Assembly (NCBI RefSeq): GCF_035046505.1
Contig: NC_089821.1
Location: 32,784,348-32,848,347, forward strand
Direction of reading: 5' to 3'
From: Tiliqua scincoides
Taxonomy: Eukaryota > Chordata > Lepidosauria > Squamata > Scincidae
Length of the DNA stretch: 64,000 nucleotides
Shown here in pieces: positions 36,529-64,000 of this stretch. Position numbers and translations under genes: made by a program. Position 1 is the first letter of the stretch. Each line of letters starts with the position of its first letter. The notes beneath the pieces are model-generated. The model was given only the letters and a program-made list of their open reading frames with translations, made no database searches and had not been told where the DNA came from.

Positions 36529-36849
36529 CAGGCTGGGTGCCCCTTATCCGAATTGCTTGGGACCACAAGTGTTTTGGATATCGGATATTTCCATATTTTG
36601 GTATACTTGCATATACCTAATGAGATATCTTGGGGATGGGGCTCAAGTCTAAATGCAAAATTAATTTAATATAATATACACCTTATGTACATAGCTGAAG
36701 GTAATTTTATGCAATATTTTTAAAAATAATTTTGTGCATTTTGTGTAAGCTGTCACATGAGATCAGGTGTGAAATTTTCCACTTGTGGTGTCTGTCAGTG
36801 GTCAAAAAAGTTACGGTTTTAGAATTCCAGAAAAGGGATGCCCAAGTTG
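36529..36849 (+). mobile_element. Tigger-like (TcMar) element with TA target duplication
   Basis: Left caggctgggtgccccttatc, right gggatgcccaagttg; ta on both sides (36527-36528, 36850-36851). Interior taatgagatatcttggggat and caccttatgtacatagct match my memory of mammalian Tigger-derived repeats closely. 321 bp, non-autonomous. Lies just beyond the CAT poly(A) site. Confidence 0.85.
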
Positions 36850-36984
36850 TACTACCAACTTACATGTGAATGGGCAGACACATGAATGATGGCCCTATCC
36901 TGTCTAGGCTAGCCTTCACAATTAGTTCTAAGGAAATATGACTATGTCATCAGCAGTTCTGGTGAATCAAATACAACTTCAAAG

Positions 36985-37756
36985 AGAACACACATTTTAT
37001 TATAATTCTTTTATTTAGAAGCTGCAGTGCAAATATGATCCAAAATCATTTTTCAAATCCATTGTTCCAAGTACAATCCATCCTACTTAAGATTAAAACA
37101 AGGGCAAGAAAAAAATTTAGCACCAGCACAAGTTCAAAACTTGTATTTAACAGATTATTCTTTTCCAAGAGGAATTAATACAAGTGGTTTTCAAATGCAT
37201 TATGCAAAATAACACAATAAATGTTGTTATTAAATCAAGAGGTGATTATGTAACAGTGTATACTTTTTGGAACTTACATTTTCTTCTACGTTATGTTAAT
37301 AGCTATGCAATAAGCAATTTATTTACTGGTTGCAACAATGATGTTAGTGTTAGGAAGAGAAAGATCGTCACACAATTATGCAAATACTCTTAAGTAAATG
37401 TAAAATTGGTTAAATGAGTAAAAACGTAACAATGCAGATTAAATTTGCAAAAGTAAACAAGAAGTTATTTTAGTCATAATTCAGCAAAACCACTTTAAAA
37501 AGTTATTGCTAACAGAGTTAGCTTGAAAAAAATCAGACAGGTAACATTAAAGGCATATGGTTATCACTGAATTTGCTTTCAATCACAAACGTAATTGTTA
37601 ATGCTCTGATACTGCAGTTTCTAGCCCAAGAGATTCTTCAGTAAAACTTGAACATTTGTTAAAGGTAATCCATAGCTTATTTTCCAGTTGGACGGAGATA
37701 AATTCCATAGGACAAAATGAGCATTGATGCGATCCAGTAATTACGGATCGCGTCAT
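36985..37756 (-). other. CAT: CAT 3' UTR
   Basis: About 760 bp of unique AT-rich sequence after the stop. It contains the minus-strand stretch agaatctcttgggctagaaa near 37630, which I recall as conserved in mammalian CAT 3' UTRs. It ends at the aataaa signals described separately. No repeat interrupts it. Confidence 0.6.
36996..37015 (-). terminator. CAT: CAT poly(A) signals
   Basis: Two aataaa hexamers on the minus strand at 37010-37015 and 36996-37001, in ctaaataaaagaatt and ataataaaatg. Cleavage is expected 10-30 bases further on, near 36970-36990. Confidence 0.55.
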
Positions 37757-55359
<17,603 letters not shown>

Positions 55360-57450
55360 CTAAATTCAAAGGAGAAACAAAATTACAACAATCAAATAAT
55401 AAAAACGCATATCTGCACTTTTTAGGGGGCTATACCGACGAATATGGTTCAGTGAAAGTAATCATTGATACATATGACGCAATATGCTTCCTGAAGACAC
55501 AGGGGGAAATATAACTTTCTGTGTTTATTATTTCATAAGAATGTAAGAAGAAACTAAATGCAAATAGATGCAAGAAAAAGGAAAATATTTGAAGCTGTTG
55601 GCATTAAATAAGATTTCAGGCAAAAATACTTAGGAACATTGTCCAGTTGCCCTCCAAGCCTTCAGTGTCATCAAATTTAGAAAGTGAACCATAATTAAGG
55701 ACGTAACAATGCTTATGTTTACAAGCTTCCAAACTAACCTTGAGCAATACAGTATTCATGATTTTCAAGGGACATGTGAAAAGCTAACGATTGTGACCGC
55801 CTGAAGCATGCAAAGTAATTGAATGTCATGCATAATCCACAACATTTGAGGCTTATTACTGAAAGTGCTTTGACTACTTTTTCATTTCCTTAGGAAACTG
55901 CTCCATATTGAAACATCTACATCTTTTTGCCTTATCTCACCATTTCCAAAACCAGAGGCAAATGTCCAGAGCAGGACTTCTAGTGCACAGTCATCAGCTG
56001 CAAAGCTAACAGATCTTTCTTAAGACTCAAGAGGCAAATGTGAACAGCTCAAAATCAGCTAGCCAGGTAATCTTTATACTGTAGGGCACAGTGTAATTCC
56101 TATGATGAATTTTTATTTTTTGAAGTGAAGCAGGTTATCCTTTGACAGTAACACGTACTAAGTCTGACACTTTTGACTAACAGAGAGAGTTCCTAAACTG
56201 CAGCAGCACATTTCAAAGGCAATAATATAACTGGAAGTCAGATAAGTAGGATAACAAGCTGTGTTGCAATCTTGAAAGTCACTGGGATAATATCTGCCTC
56301 TGCAAATTAAATTAACAGCTATAATCCTGTATTAATTTTTAAGTTTCTCCCACAGTAACCACAACTCCACCCGCTTGAGCACATGAGTCTTATGGAGTAA
56401 CTACAAAGGGCAGATCCATCCAGATTATAAAAGCTTTGTTTGCACCTTTACAGAGTCTTCAAAACACTGAGAGTTGGGTATTATTTGTTTGTAACAGCAC
56501 ATTAATAAATGACACTTAGATCATCTGACTAGAGTTTGATGAACTTCAAGGCCACTCCACCTTGGTAAGACACTACAGTAACTGTTGTGGATTTTCTTTT
56601 AAGTTTTCATTATCGCCTATCACAATGAAGAATGAAACTGATTGTTTAGAACAGCATTATTCCTGTTCTTCAGTTCTTTTATAATACTAAAGCTAGGTTC
56701 CAATGTCACCATTGTTTCCTGCCACAGAAATTAGCCTTAAGGTTGCCACAGACTCCATGGTCCCTCTTATCATGCATGACAGAACAAAAGCTTTTGCTCC
56801 GAGTTTGGACTAAACTGCAGTTCTATGTTATACTCAAACTCAGGGAACTATGGTTTAGTTCAAACTAGTTTGTTACCTGCCGTGACCTGAACTTAAAAAA
56901 GAACACAAAAAAGGGAGACCAACCTACTCAGATTGAATGTCACTACTTCAATAAGCCACTGAGCTTTGGTGTTTAGAATTTCTTCATGTGACTATTATTA
57001 TGCAATTAAACTGACAACTTTATGTAACTGGAATTTCCTGATGATGAGCCAGAACAGAGCTATTGGAAGATGGGTATTTGTGGTATCCAGAATGAAAAGA
57101 GCAGGGAGAAACATTAGTATCTGTGTTAACAACTGTGAAAGCTGGAAACAAATGAAAGAAAACATTAAGCTCAAGTCTTTCTCCTGTGTCATTCATAGTG
57201 GGTAGTGACCAACTTCCAGGTGGAATTTTGTTTGCGAGGAGTTTAGAATTAAGGAGAATAAACAATATTTGTAAACTGTCTGACTTGGTACAAGAGCAAG
57301 AGGTCATTTTGACCAGGGAGGTTGGGAGAATTGTGACCACCTTATTTCAAGTCTTCCAAATGAGACATGTTGCTTAGCCAGCTCTTTATGAAAACAGCCC
57401 CATGAGAGAAAAATCAGCATTTGAGATGCTAATTATAACAGATGGGGGCT
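55360..57450. other. CAT intron 1, unique part
   Basis: Searched by eye for exon 1 (MADS...HWKEQRA) on the minus strand; none seen. No recognised repeats. Confidence 0.5.
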
Positions 57451-57454
57451 TGGT

Positions 57455-57890
57455 ATCAGTGGGGATCCATTTTTGGACCCCTCACAGATACCGAAAACCA
57501 CAGATAAGCAAATCAGCAGTTTTGGGCTCCTTAAACCCTCCAAAGGTGACCAAAGCACAGCTCTAGTCACCTCCAGAGGGCTTTCTGAAGCGCGTGTACA
57601 CGCAATCTCTGCAGGTTTCAGAATGCCTCCTAGAAGCAAAAATAAAAAGCTACTTCCCATTTTCTTCCAAAAACCAGAAGAGGGTGTGGTTTTTTTGGTG
57701 CCTCTGAGAGACATTTTGAAGCTCGCAGAGGCCACGGACAGATGCGCACAGCATCTGCTGGCTTCAGAAAGCCCTCCAGAGGCAACTGGAGCACAATTCT
57801 GGTTGCCTTTGGAGGGTTCAGGTTGGGCCAAATTTGATTCAACATGGGTCTGGGGGACCTGTGTTGAGCCAGATTCGTAGATAGAAAGTC
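57455..57890. mobile_element. Tigger-like element remnant
   Basis: ggtatcagtggggatccatt, cagataccgaaaaccacaga at left and gttgagccagattcgtagat at right resemble Tigger termini. The interior contains two similar halves (gctttctgaagcgcgtgtac; ggcttcagaaagccctccag, partly complementary). Open frames on both strands are by-products. Confidence 0.5.
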
Positions 57891-58358
57891 TGCGGACAAG
57901 TAGGCTCAACCTACACTGAAGAATATCAAGGTTAGTAAGCAGAATCTATACTTTGTTTAAAAAAAAAACAAAGAGGTGGGATAAGTATAATAAATTAGTA
58001 TTTTTATACTATTTTTCAACTATGATGTATATGAATTATGATATAGCAGGGGACAAATAACAGAATCTCTGTGCCTATGTTCCAAAAATATTTACTGTAA
58101 GCTTGAAAGATTTTGTAAAGTCATTTATCAATGGCATCTGATAATAAATTAATTGAAATTTACCCAAATACTCCAGTTACGAGCTGGAGATGCATTTCAA
58201 AAAAGGCTGAATTCTACCATATTTTCTGGTGGATCCAAAATAATTTGTCTTTTTAGGCAGGAGATGTGAGAAACTGTCAAAGAGGTTATAGGATACGGAA
58301 TTACTTCTGTAGCAGGAAATTAAACTTACACTGCAATCCTATACCCACTTAACTGAGA

Positions 58359-58868
58359 TGGGCAGTCCAATTCTACCTAAACTTCCCGACACCAATGCAG
58401 CGGTGCCAACAACGGCTATGCTGCATCCTCTGTAAGTTAGCAGATGGAAAGTCTTTGAAGTAAGGGGACATTTGTCCCCTTGCCCCAGGAAACATCCAAG
58501 CCACCACCATGGTGTTAACTCAGACCTGCGCCACCAAATCTCTGGTACAAGACTTCACTGAACCGTTTTGCTGGATCAGGTCTGGGAAGGAGGACAGGAT
58601 ATGGCACACACTGGCGCCGCCAAACTCTCCCCCATTTAGGCCTGATCTGCCTTAACCTCACCTTATTCTGCCCCCTCCCTGTCCCTGTACAGAACTTACC
58701 TGCTCTGGCGGGTGCCGCTCCTTATGCTGGTGCTGGTGGAAAGACTCTGGCCTCCACCCAGCACTTTCTGAAGGCTCATTGTTGCAACATGCCTTACAGA
58801 ACATTTGTGACAGTGCATGCTAATAGAGCACATGCTCCACTGGTGCAAACAAAGAACAAGATTGTGTC
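58359..58868. mobile_element. PIF/Harbinger-like element, long form
   Basis: Starts gggcagtccaattctaccta and ends near aacaagattgtgtc. Shares catttgtgacagtgcatgct with 17251-17779. 510 bp. Confidence 0.55.
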
Positions 58869-58877
58869 AACAGTACC

Positions 58878-58930
58878 AATGAATTCAACAGGGCTTGCAT
58901 TTGAGTAGACATGCACAGGACTGCACTATC
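58878..58930 (+). repeat. Dispersed palindromic unit, half copy
   Basis: attcaacagggcttgcattt and gagtagacatgcacaggact. Follows the previous element directly. Confidence 0.5.
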
Positions 58931-59167
58931 ATCGGATTAACTTGAGGAGGAAGATACAGAAATGGTTCTAATTCTTTTACTGGTAGCAAGGATCTGTTTG
59001 GCATTCTACTGGAAAAAAACATACACCTACAGTGATTGAATGGTAAAGAAAACTTGAGAAATAGTTGAGCTAATTAAAGGGGCAGGTGTTAGGTCTTATA
59101 ACTTTAGAGATACACTTAACATATTTCTGGAATAGAGGTTCTTGATTTTGGTTTTTGTACATATAGG

Positions 59168-59300
59168 TTGTGCTTCATTACCCATGGGTGTTCCGTTCCA
59201 GAACCCCCAGTGGTTAAAAAAATCAGTGGATACCTAATCAGTGGAAAAATAGCTTTAAACACCCACTTCCAGGTTTGTTGCTCCTCCACTGTCACCCCAG
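59168..59300. mobile_element. Tigger-like element fragment
   Basis: ttgtgcttcattacccatgg, gttccagaacccccagtgg; reverse of 30340-30400. Confidence 0.45.
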
Positions 59301-59774
59301 AATGCATCAGTATAGAGGCTGTACCGCATTCAGTCACTACATGGGAGAATAATAGAATGAAATTATTTAACAGCATGAAGGCAGGAAATGGGATTTTGGT
59401 GCTTTTTTTGTTGTAACAAGGCATTTAAAGAAAAAACCCTACACCCAGATACAGTGGAGCTCTATCAAATGCTACTTACACAGTGAACAGCTTCATTATG
59501 AGAAACTGTTGCTCTGCACCAGTAGCTACATGAAGCAAAGCAGAAGACTCAGATCAACTGAAGAATCCCCTCTTTCTCTGAAGAAATTGGTGCTGTGAGA
59601 TTCTTCAGATTCACCCTCTCAAAATAGTAAGTAGTCTTATATTAGTAGTGAAATTAGGGGTAAGAGGGTGCTTGGCCAAAATCTCAGTGTCTCCTGTCCA
59701 GCATTTCCACCTTATCTGTGAGTCCACAATAGCTCTCCTGCCAGTTAAACAAGAAAACCTCAAATACAGAATAC

Positions 59775-59960
59775 TAGAACTAGAATACTAGCCCTGGAAG
59801 GGACTTTAGGGATCATCTAGTCTAGTCTAATCTCCTGTCTAGTGTAGGGAACTGCTACAGCATCCTTGGACAAGTGGCTGTCCAGCTTCTGCTTGAAAAC
59901 CTACAATGAATGACAGCCAACTATGGCACAAAGTTGGTTGTTCCAGGGTCAGACAGCTCT
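59775..59960 (-). mobile_element. Old CR1-like LINE 3' fragment
   Basis: On the plus strand ctggaagggactttagggat and gacaagtggctgtccagctt, the reverse of the CR1 phrase gatcccta...cttcca. Diverged and short. Confidence 0.6.
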
Positions 59961-61317
59961 CACAACTGAGCTTTCAAGGCTGGTGTAGCAGAAGCCAGGC
60001 AATGGGCAGTTTTCAAATATTGTGCTGTTAGCAAGGAATTGGCTTTTGTTTGGGGTTGGGGAGCTGCAGCTCCAGTTCTGTGACAAGGGAAATCTATTTC
60101 AGAATGGAAATTATTGTTAAGACATAGAGAATGCAACCTAAAAGCTGGGAAGGGATTTTTAAAAAAACAAAACACTGGAACCAGTAAAAGGTTCCCACAC
60201 ATTTGATGCCTCACCATAGGAGACAAAGACTACTGCCAAGGAGAACACAGTACCTGATAAACAGAGGATAAAAGCAGTCATTTTATTGTTGCAGTTGGCA
60301 AGTGCTGAGGGATGGGGGGGCAGCTGCTTAAAGTAATAAAAAGCAACAAGATGAACTGACAAATCAGGTTGCCTTTAACAAGCAAGTACAAAGTCTGACA
60401 ATATCCTTGGAACCTTGTCAGTCATAGCTGCTGGAACAAAAGCAATGTTTAGGAATTTAACCAGCTGAGTGGGAAAATGGATAAAATACTGGTTCAAAAG
60501 CTATCCCTGAGGCAAGATCAGACCCTACCCAAGCTAAACCAAAGGTAGCTAACCTGCAGAAAACAGTGAAGGAGCAGGCTTTGCAGCTTGTTTGCGGTGG
60601 GGCTAGGTGTGAGGATTTTGACCTTGCCTTATGAAAAAATCTTATAATTTTGGGAGTGCTGTAATCCAGTAGAAATGGCAGCCGTCATCCAGACTTTACC
60701 TACTGAGGCCACCTCAGTGATCTGCTTTCAAAAAAAAATAGGAAGAGAAGCTAGTGTCAGTGGCAAACTATTTCAGGAGCCCTACAAGGACCAGCTACAA
60801 GAGCATCCATGGTAATTGCAAAAAGGCCTGTCTGTTCTGGCTATTCAAGCATTTGGTGCTTATACAATGCAGAGAAGCCTGTTATAATCCAGACCACAAA
60901 CACACTCCTCAAGTGTATTTTAACAGGGAAGAAGATGCAAAGAGTGAGAAATACTAGGACAGCACATTCGGTTTTATTGTTCACACTCGAGAGTTCCACA
61001 AGCAAGACTGCATAAACCAGATTTGTTATCAGCAGCCTTATCGGAGCAAGAGAAAGAGCATAGTTGAAATATGATGCAAGAGGATGATGATGAATAAGAT
61101 GATGAACACAGTGAAACAGATACAGGAGTGGAATCCTCTGGGTATAGGGCAGCAGGACAAAACAGTATGATATACAGACAGTGAGAGCAGTTATTCGAGA
61201 CACCTGAGGTAACTGAATGAGAATATGGGAATAAAATATTACAGGTACAATTGGGCACAAGCTGAGTGGTGAACTGCAGACAACAGACTGCTGCAGAAAC
61301 TTGCAGAAAAGGAGGCT
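59961..61317. other. CAT intron 1, no gene seen
   Basis: Open frame 60841-61260 (minus) has serine- and leucine-rich sequence typical of chance translation. Confidence 0.4.
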
Positions 61318-61649
61318 TAAAAACAGCCTTGCCTGATCAGGTCAAAGGCCCATCTAGTCCAGATTCCTGTATCTCACAGTGGCCAACCAGATATCTCTGG
61401 GAGTACACAAAACAAGATACCTGTATCCTGTACTCCCTTGAAATCAGCATTCAGAGAGAGCCTACTTCTAAAACCAGGAGGGTTGCATATATCCACCATG
61501 GCTCGTAACCTGTGATGGACATTTCCTCCATAAATCTGTGCAATTCCTTTTTAAAGGCATTTAGGCCAGATGCCATCACCACATTCAGTGGCAAGGAGTT
61601 CCACAGATTAATTACATGCTGGGTAAAGAAATGTTTCCTTTTGTCTGCT
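61318..61649 (-). mobile_element. CR1 LINE 3' end, part 1 (split)
   Basis: Reverse of the CR1 end: caaaggcccatctagtccag, then coding HFFTQHVINLWNSLPLNVVM on the minus strand. Broken at 61649 by the LINE and resumed at 62464. Confidence 0.88.
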
Positions 61650-62463
61650 GTTGTTGTTGGCAACCTTCAGTCTCGAAAGACTATGGTATCGCGCTCTGAA
61701 TGGTGGTTCTGGGACAGCGTCTATTGTGGCTGAAAAGGCCGATTCGGGAGTGACAAACCCTTCCACACTGGGAGCAAGTGCAGTCTGTCCCTGGTCTATC
61801 TCCCTGGCTATGGGCCTTCCTTCTTTGCCTCAGACTGCTGGCCAAGTATCTCTTCAAACTGGGAAAGGCCATGCTGCACAGCCTGCCTCCAAGCAGGCCG
61901 CTCAGAGGCCAGGGTTTCCCACTTGTTGAGGTCCACTCCCTGGTGTGCAGCAGAGTGAAACTGCAAACAAAGCGACTGTATCACACGAAAAAAGAAGGAA
62001 AACCTCGCATTGATACGAGCAAGACCCGGGATCAGAGAAAAGTGGAGGAATTTGCACGAGCGCTTGAGGAATCTCTTCCAGGCCCGGTCGATGCAAACGC
62101 ATCCAACAGATGGGAACATTTCAAGAATGCCGTTTACAACAACGCCTTTTCCATATTTGGCAAGAAGACCAACAAGACGGCAGACTGGTTTGAAGCCCAC
62201 TCTGAGGAGTTGACACCAGTCATTGAGGAAAAAAGGAGAGATCAAGCAGCATACAAGGCCTGTCCCAGTGAGCGCAACCTGCAGGTCCTCCGAGCTGCTC
62301 GCAGCAAAGTCCAGCAGATTGCCAGGAGATGTGCTAACGACTACTGGCTCCAGCTCTGCTCCCAGATACAGATAGCAGCTGACACGGGCAACATCAAAGG
62401 GATGTATGACGGTATCAAGCAGGCCCTAGGTCCAACGCAGAAGAAAATTGCCCCTCTGAAGTC
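61650..62463 (-). mobile_element. APE-type LINE inserted in CR1, with internal inversion
   Basis: 61650 to about 61940 is the LINE 3' end on the minus strand: (caa)n tail, CSQCGRVCHSRIGLFSH, NKWETLASERPAWRQAVQHG. About 61940-62463 is an upstream part of the same ORF on the plus strand: KTNKTADWFEAHSEELTPVI, KGMYDGIKQALGPTQKKIAP. Flanked by tgtctgct at 61642-61649 and 62464-62471. The 233-residue open frame 61778-62479 crosses the inversion and is not a gene. Confidence 0.88.
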
Positions 62464-62535
62464 TGTCTGCTCTACCTGACACTCAATTTTAGTGGATGTC
62501 TCCACATTCTGGTGTTGTGCAAGAGGAAAAAGAAC
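62464..62535 (-). mobile_element. CR1 LINE 3' end, part 2
   Basis: gacactcaattttagtggat, then gtctccacattctggtgttg, which continues exactly where part 1 stops (compare the reverse of 47385-47445). Confidence 0.85.
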
Positions 62536-62574
62536 AGAAAAAGAAAAATGTTTATTCTGCCTGCATGTGCTTGT

Positions 62575-62640
62575 AGTTTCCATAGGAGTAAGTCCCCTTG
62601 AACTCAGTGAGAGCTGCTTTTGAATGGACAGACATATGAT
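62575..62640 (+). repeat. Dispersed palindromic unit, degenerate
   Basis: cataggagtaagtccccttg, gaactcagtgagagctgctt, tgaatggacagacat. Confidence 0.45.
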
Positions 62641-62884
62641 ATATACATATAAATGTATTTGAAGAGAGTAAGAGAAGAAGTCTGAAGGGGGAAAATGGAG
62701 AGGTTGTTGTTGGGTTTAGCAGAGCAAAGATCAGTCACTGTTGTTTACCTCTTTAAGACATCACATTTCAATAAGGCAGGGACTCTTTCTGGGCTTAACT
62801 CCAATGTAGCTGGGCGTAGGTCCAAAGCTGAATGGTCAGGTTATGGCTGGGCTTGAAACCTCTAACTGATGAGTACATCTCAAT

Positions 62885-63015
62885 CCCTGCAGCCCCCTTA
62901 GTGATGTGATCCTAGGGATCATGTCGCTGCCTCACCCCCGCCCCCACCCCTTAAGGGGAAAGTGGCCAGGGCTCTCTGGCTGGGGCGTTGCGACGCCCCA
63001 GTTTGAAAAGCCCTG
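62885..63015. mobile_element. hAT-like element, right end
   Basis: ggctggggcgttgcgacgcc, then ccagtttgaaaagccctg; matches 1-46. Confidence 0.45.
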
Positions 63016-64000
63016 TGCTATGGGGATGTATGATCTGGCCCTTATACATGGGTATCCTATTCATAGCTGCCCACCTTCTTGTCTTCCTTAGGGAATTTGA
63101 ATTATTTGCCTAGTATATAAATCATAGCTTTGCTCACCTGTACAAGTGTTTCTAATGTTGGCCGAATAGTATTTTGTAGTATCATCACTTACAATTCAGA
63201 CAACCTGCTTTTCATAAGCAGAGAAATAACATGACCAGTCACAGGAGCTAAATACTGAAGGCCCAATATAGCTCATCTGTAATCCAGTTGCTGCAAGAAA
63301 AAGAAGCGGCTGCAGAAGGGTTTCTTGCAGTGAAAAAAAGCTGCTGGGGATCTAAGAAGCAGCCAATGTATACAAACTTGTCATCCCTACATCAGGGCAA
63401 TCTCTACTATTTGAGCATTGTTTTATAACAACACAGTTTTGAGTCGGGGGGGGATTTTCAAGGGTGGAATAAAAAAGACATAAACTTAAAGCATGTCACT
63501 AGATCCATGAAAGAACACACTTAGCCACTATGCAAGTGATTCATAAGTAGTTCACTCAACAGTTCCAAATGAAACAAACAGAACTGGCACAGCAGCATAT
63601 GACGTATATGTAGTCTGAAAAATTACGATGAGAGCTCAGTCAAACAGGAACCCAAGCTTCACAAACAGTTTTGCATTACCATTTTCAGCTATTTGAGAGG
63701 ATACTTAACAGGGCACAACAGAAATATACCCATCTGTAGTCAGATAATGCACCAGCACAGTGTAGCAAAACTGGTAGTGGCAGCCCATACATACATCTAA
63801 GCATGCACTCCTTTTGTGTCACCATGGAATGCGTGTGTGAACATACTTTCCTACATGCATCCAAATGCAGGATTGAAGTTAGTTTTATTGCCAGCTCTCA
63901 AAATGTGGTAAACCAGGGTAAGCATGCATCATCAAAGCAACTGGGAAATGCTTCATTTTACCATGCTATGCAAAATGAGCAGGAAATGCAAACAACTTGC
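63016..64000. other. CAT intron 1 to window edge, nothing recognised
   Basis: No CpG-rich stretch and no exon 1 candidate; the promoter must lie further right. Confidence 0.5.

Noticed and set aside
57433-57909. 158- and 135-residue open frames on opposite strands
   Set aside because: The block resembles a Tigger-like element with internal inverted similarity; both frames are by-products.
61778-62479. 233-residue open frame on the plus strand
   Set aside because: It runs across the inversion joint of a LINE inserted in CR1; the first third is antisense LINE sequence.

Overview
The window is host chromosomal DNA from a vertebrate, most likely a squamate reptile (a lizard). The evidence is two spliced vertebrate genes with GT-AG introns in an AT-leaning, transposon-rich background. 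The repeats are CR1, L2-like, L1 and APE-type LINEs, tRNA-derived SINEs, many short hAT, PIF/Harbinger-like and Tigger-like DNA elements, and one solo LTR. Species was not determined; the squamate call is from memory of repeat families and no database was searched.

Layout. (1) 1-16.2 kb: ELF5, plus strand, an ETS-family epithelial transcription factor. Six coding exons (397-524, 10037-10270, 11159-11221, 13398-13466, 14027-14222, 15498-15594) join into one 260-codon frame with the PNT domain in exon 3 and the ETS domain in exons 6-7. (2) About 16.2-37.0 kb: intergenic DNA packed with transposons. It includes a SINE opened by a hAT that was opened by a second hAT (25.26-26.81 kb), a LINE inside an L2 tail (33.5-35.2 kb), and a decayed catalase-like exon near 35.6 kb. 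(3) 37.0-64.0 kb: CAT (catalase), minus strand. Exons 13 to 2 are present, from 37757 to 55359; exon 1 and the promoter lie beyond the right edge, so intron 1 is longer than 8.6 kb. The gene order, tail to tail, matches the human 11p13 arrangement of ELF5 and CAT.

The two genes are neighbours with unrelated products: ELF5 acts in the nucleus, catalase in peroxisomes (C-terminal KANL signal). I see no shared regulatory unit, RNA gene, CRISPR array or gene cassette. No new biological system could be supported. The unusual content is structural: a catalase-paralog fossil, an inverted (twin-primed) LINE inside a CR1, a 44-bp LINE stub with a 10-bp target duplication, triple nesting of transposons, long foldback elements, a perfect 39-bp palindrome in CAT intron 2, and a dispersed palindromic repeat that forms a four-unit tandem array.

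Exon coordinates were fixed by reading splice sites and checking that phases join. Repeat family names rest on recognised protein motifs, terminal sequences and target-site duplications (TSDs); where the family is a guess this is said.
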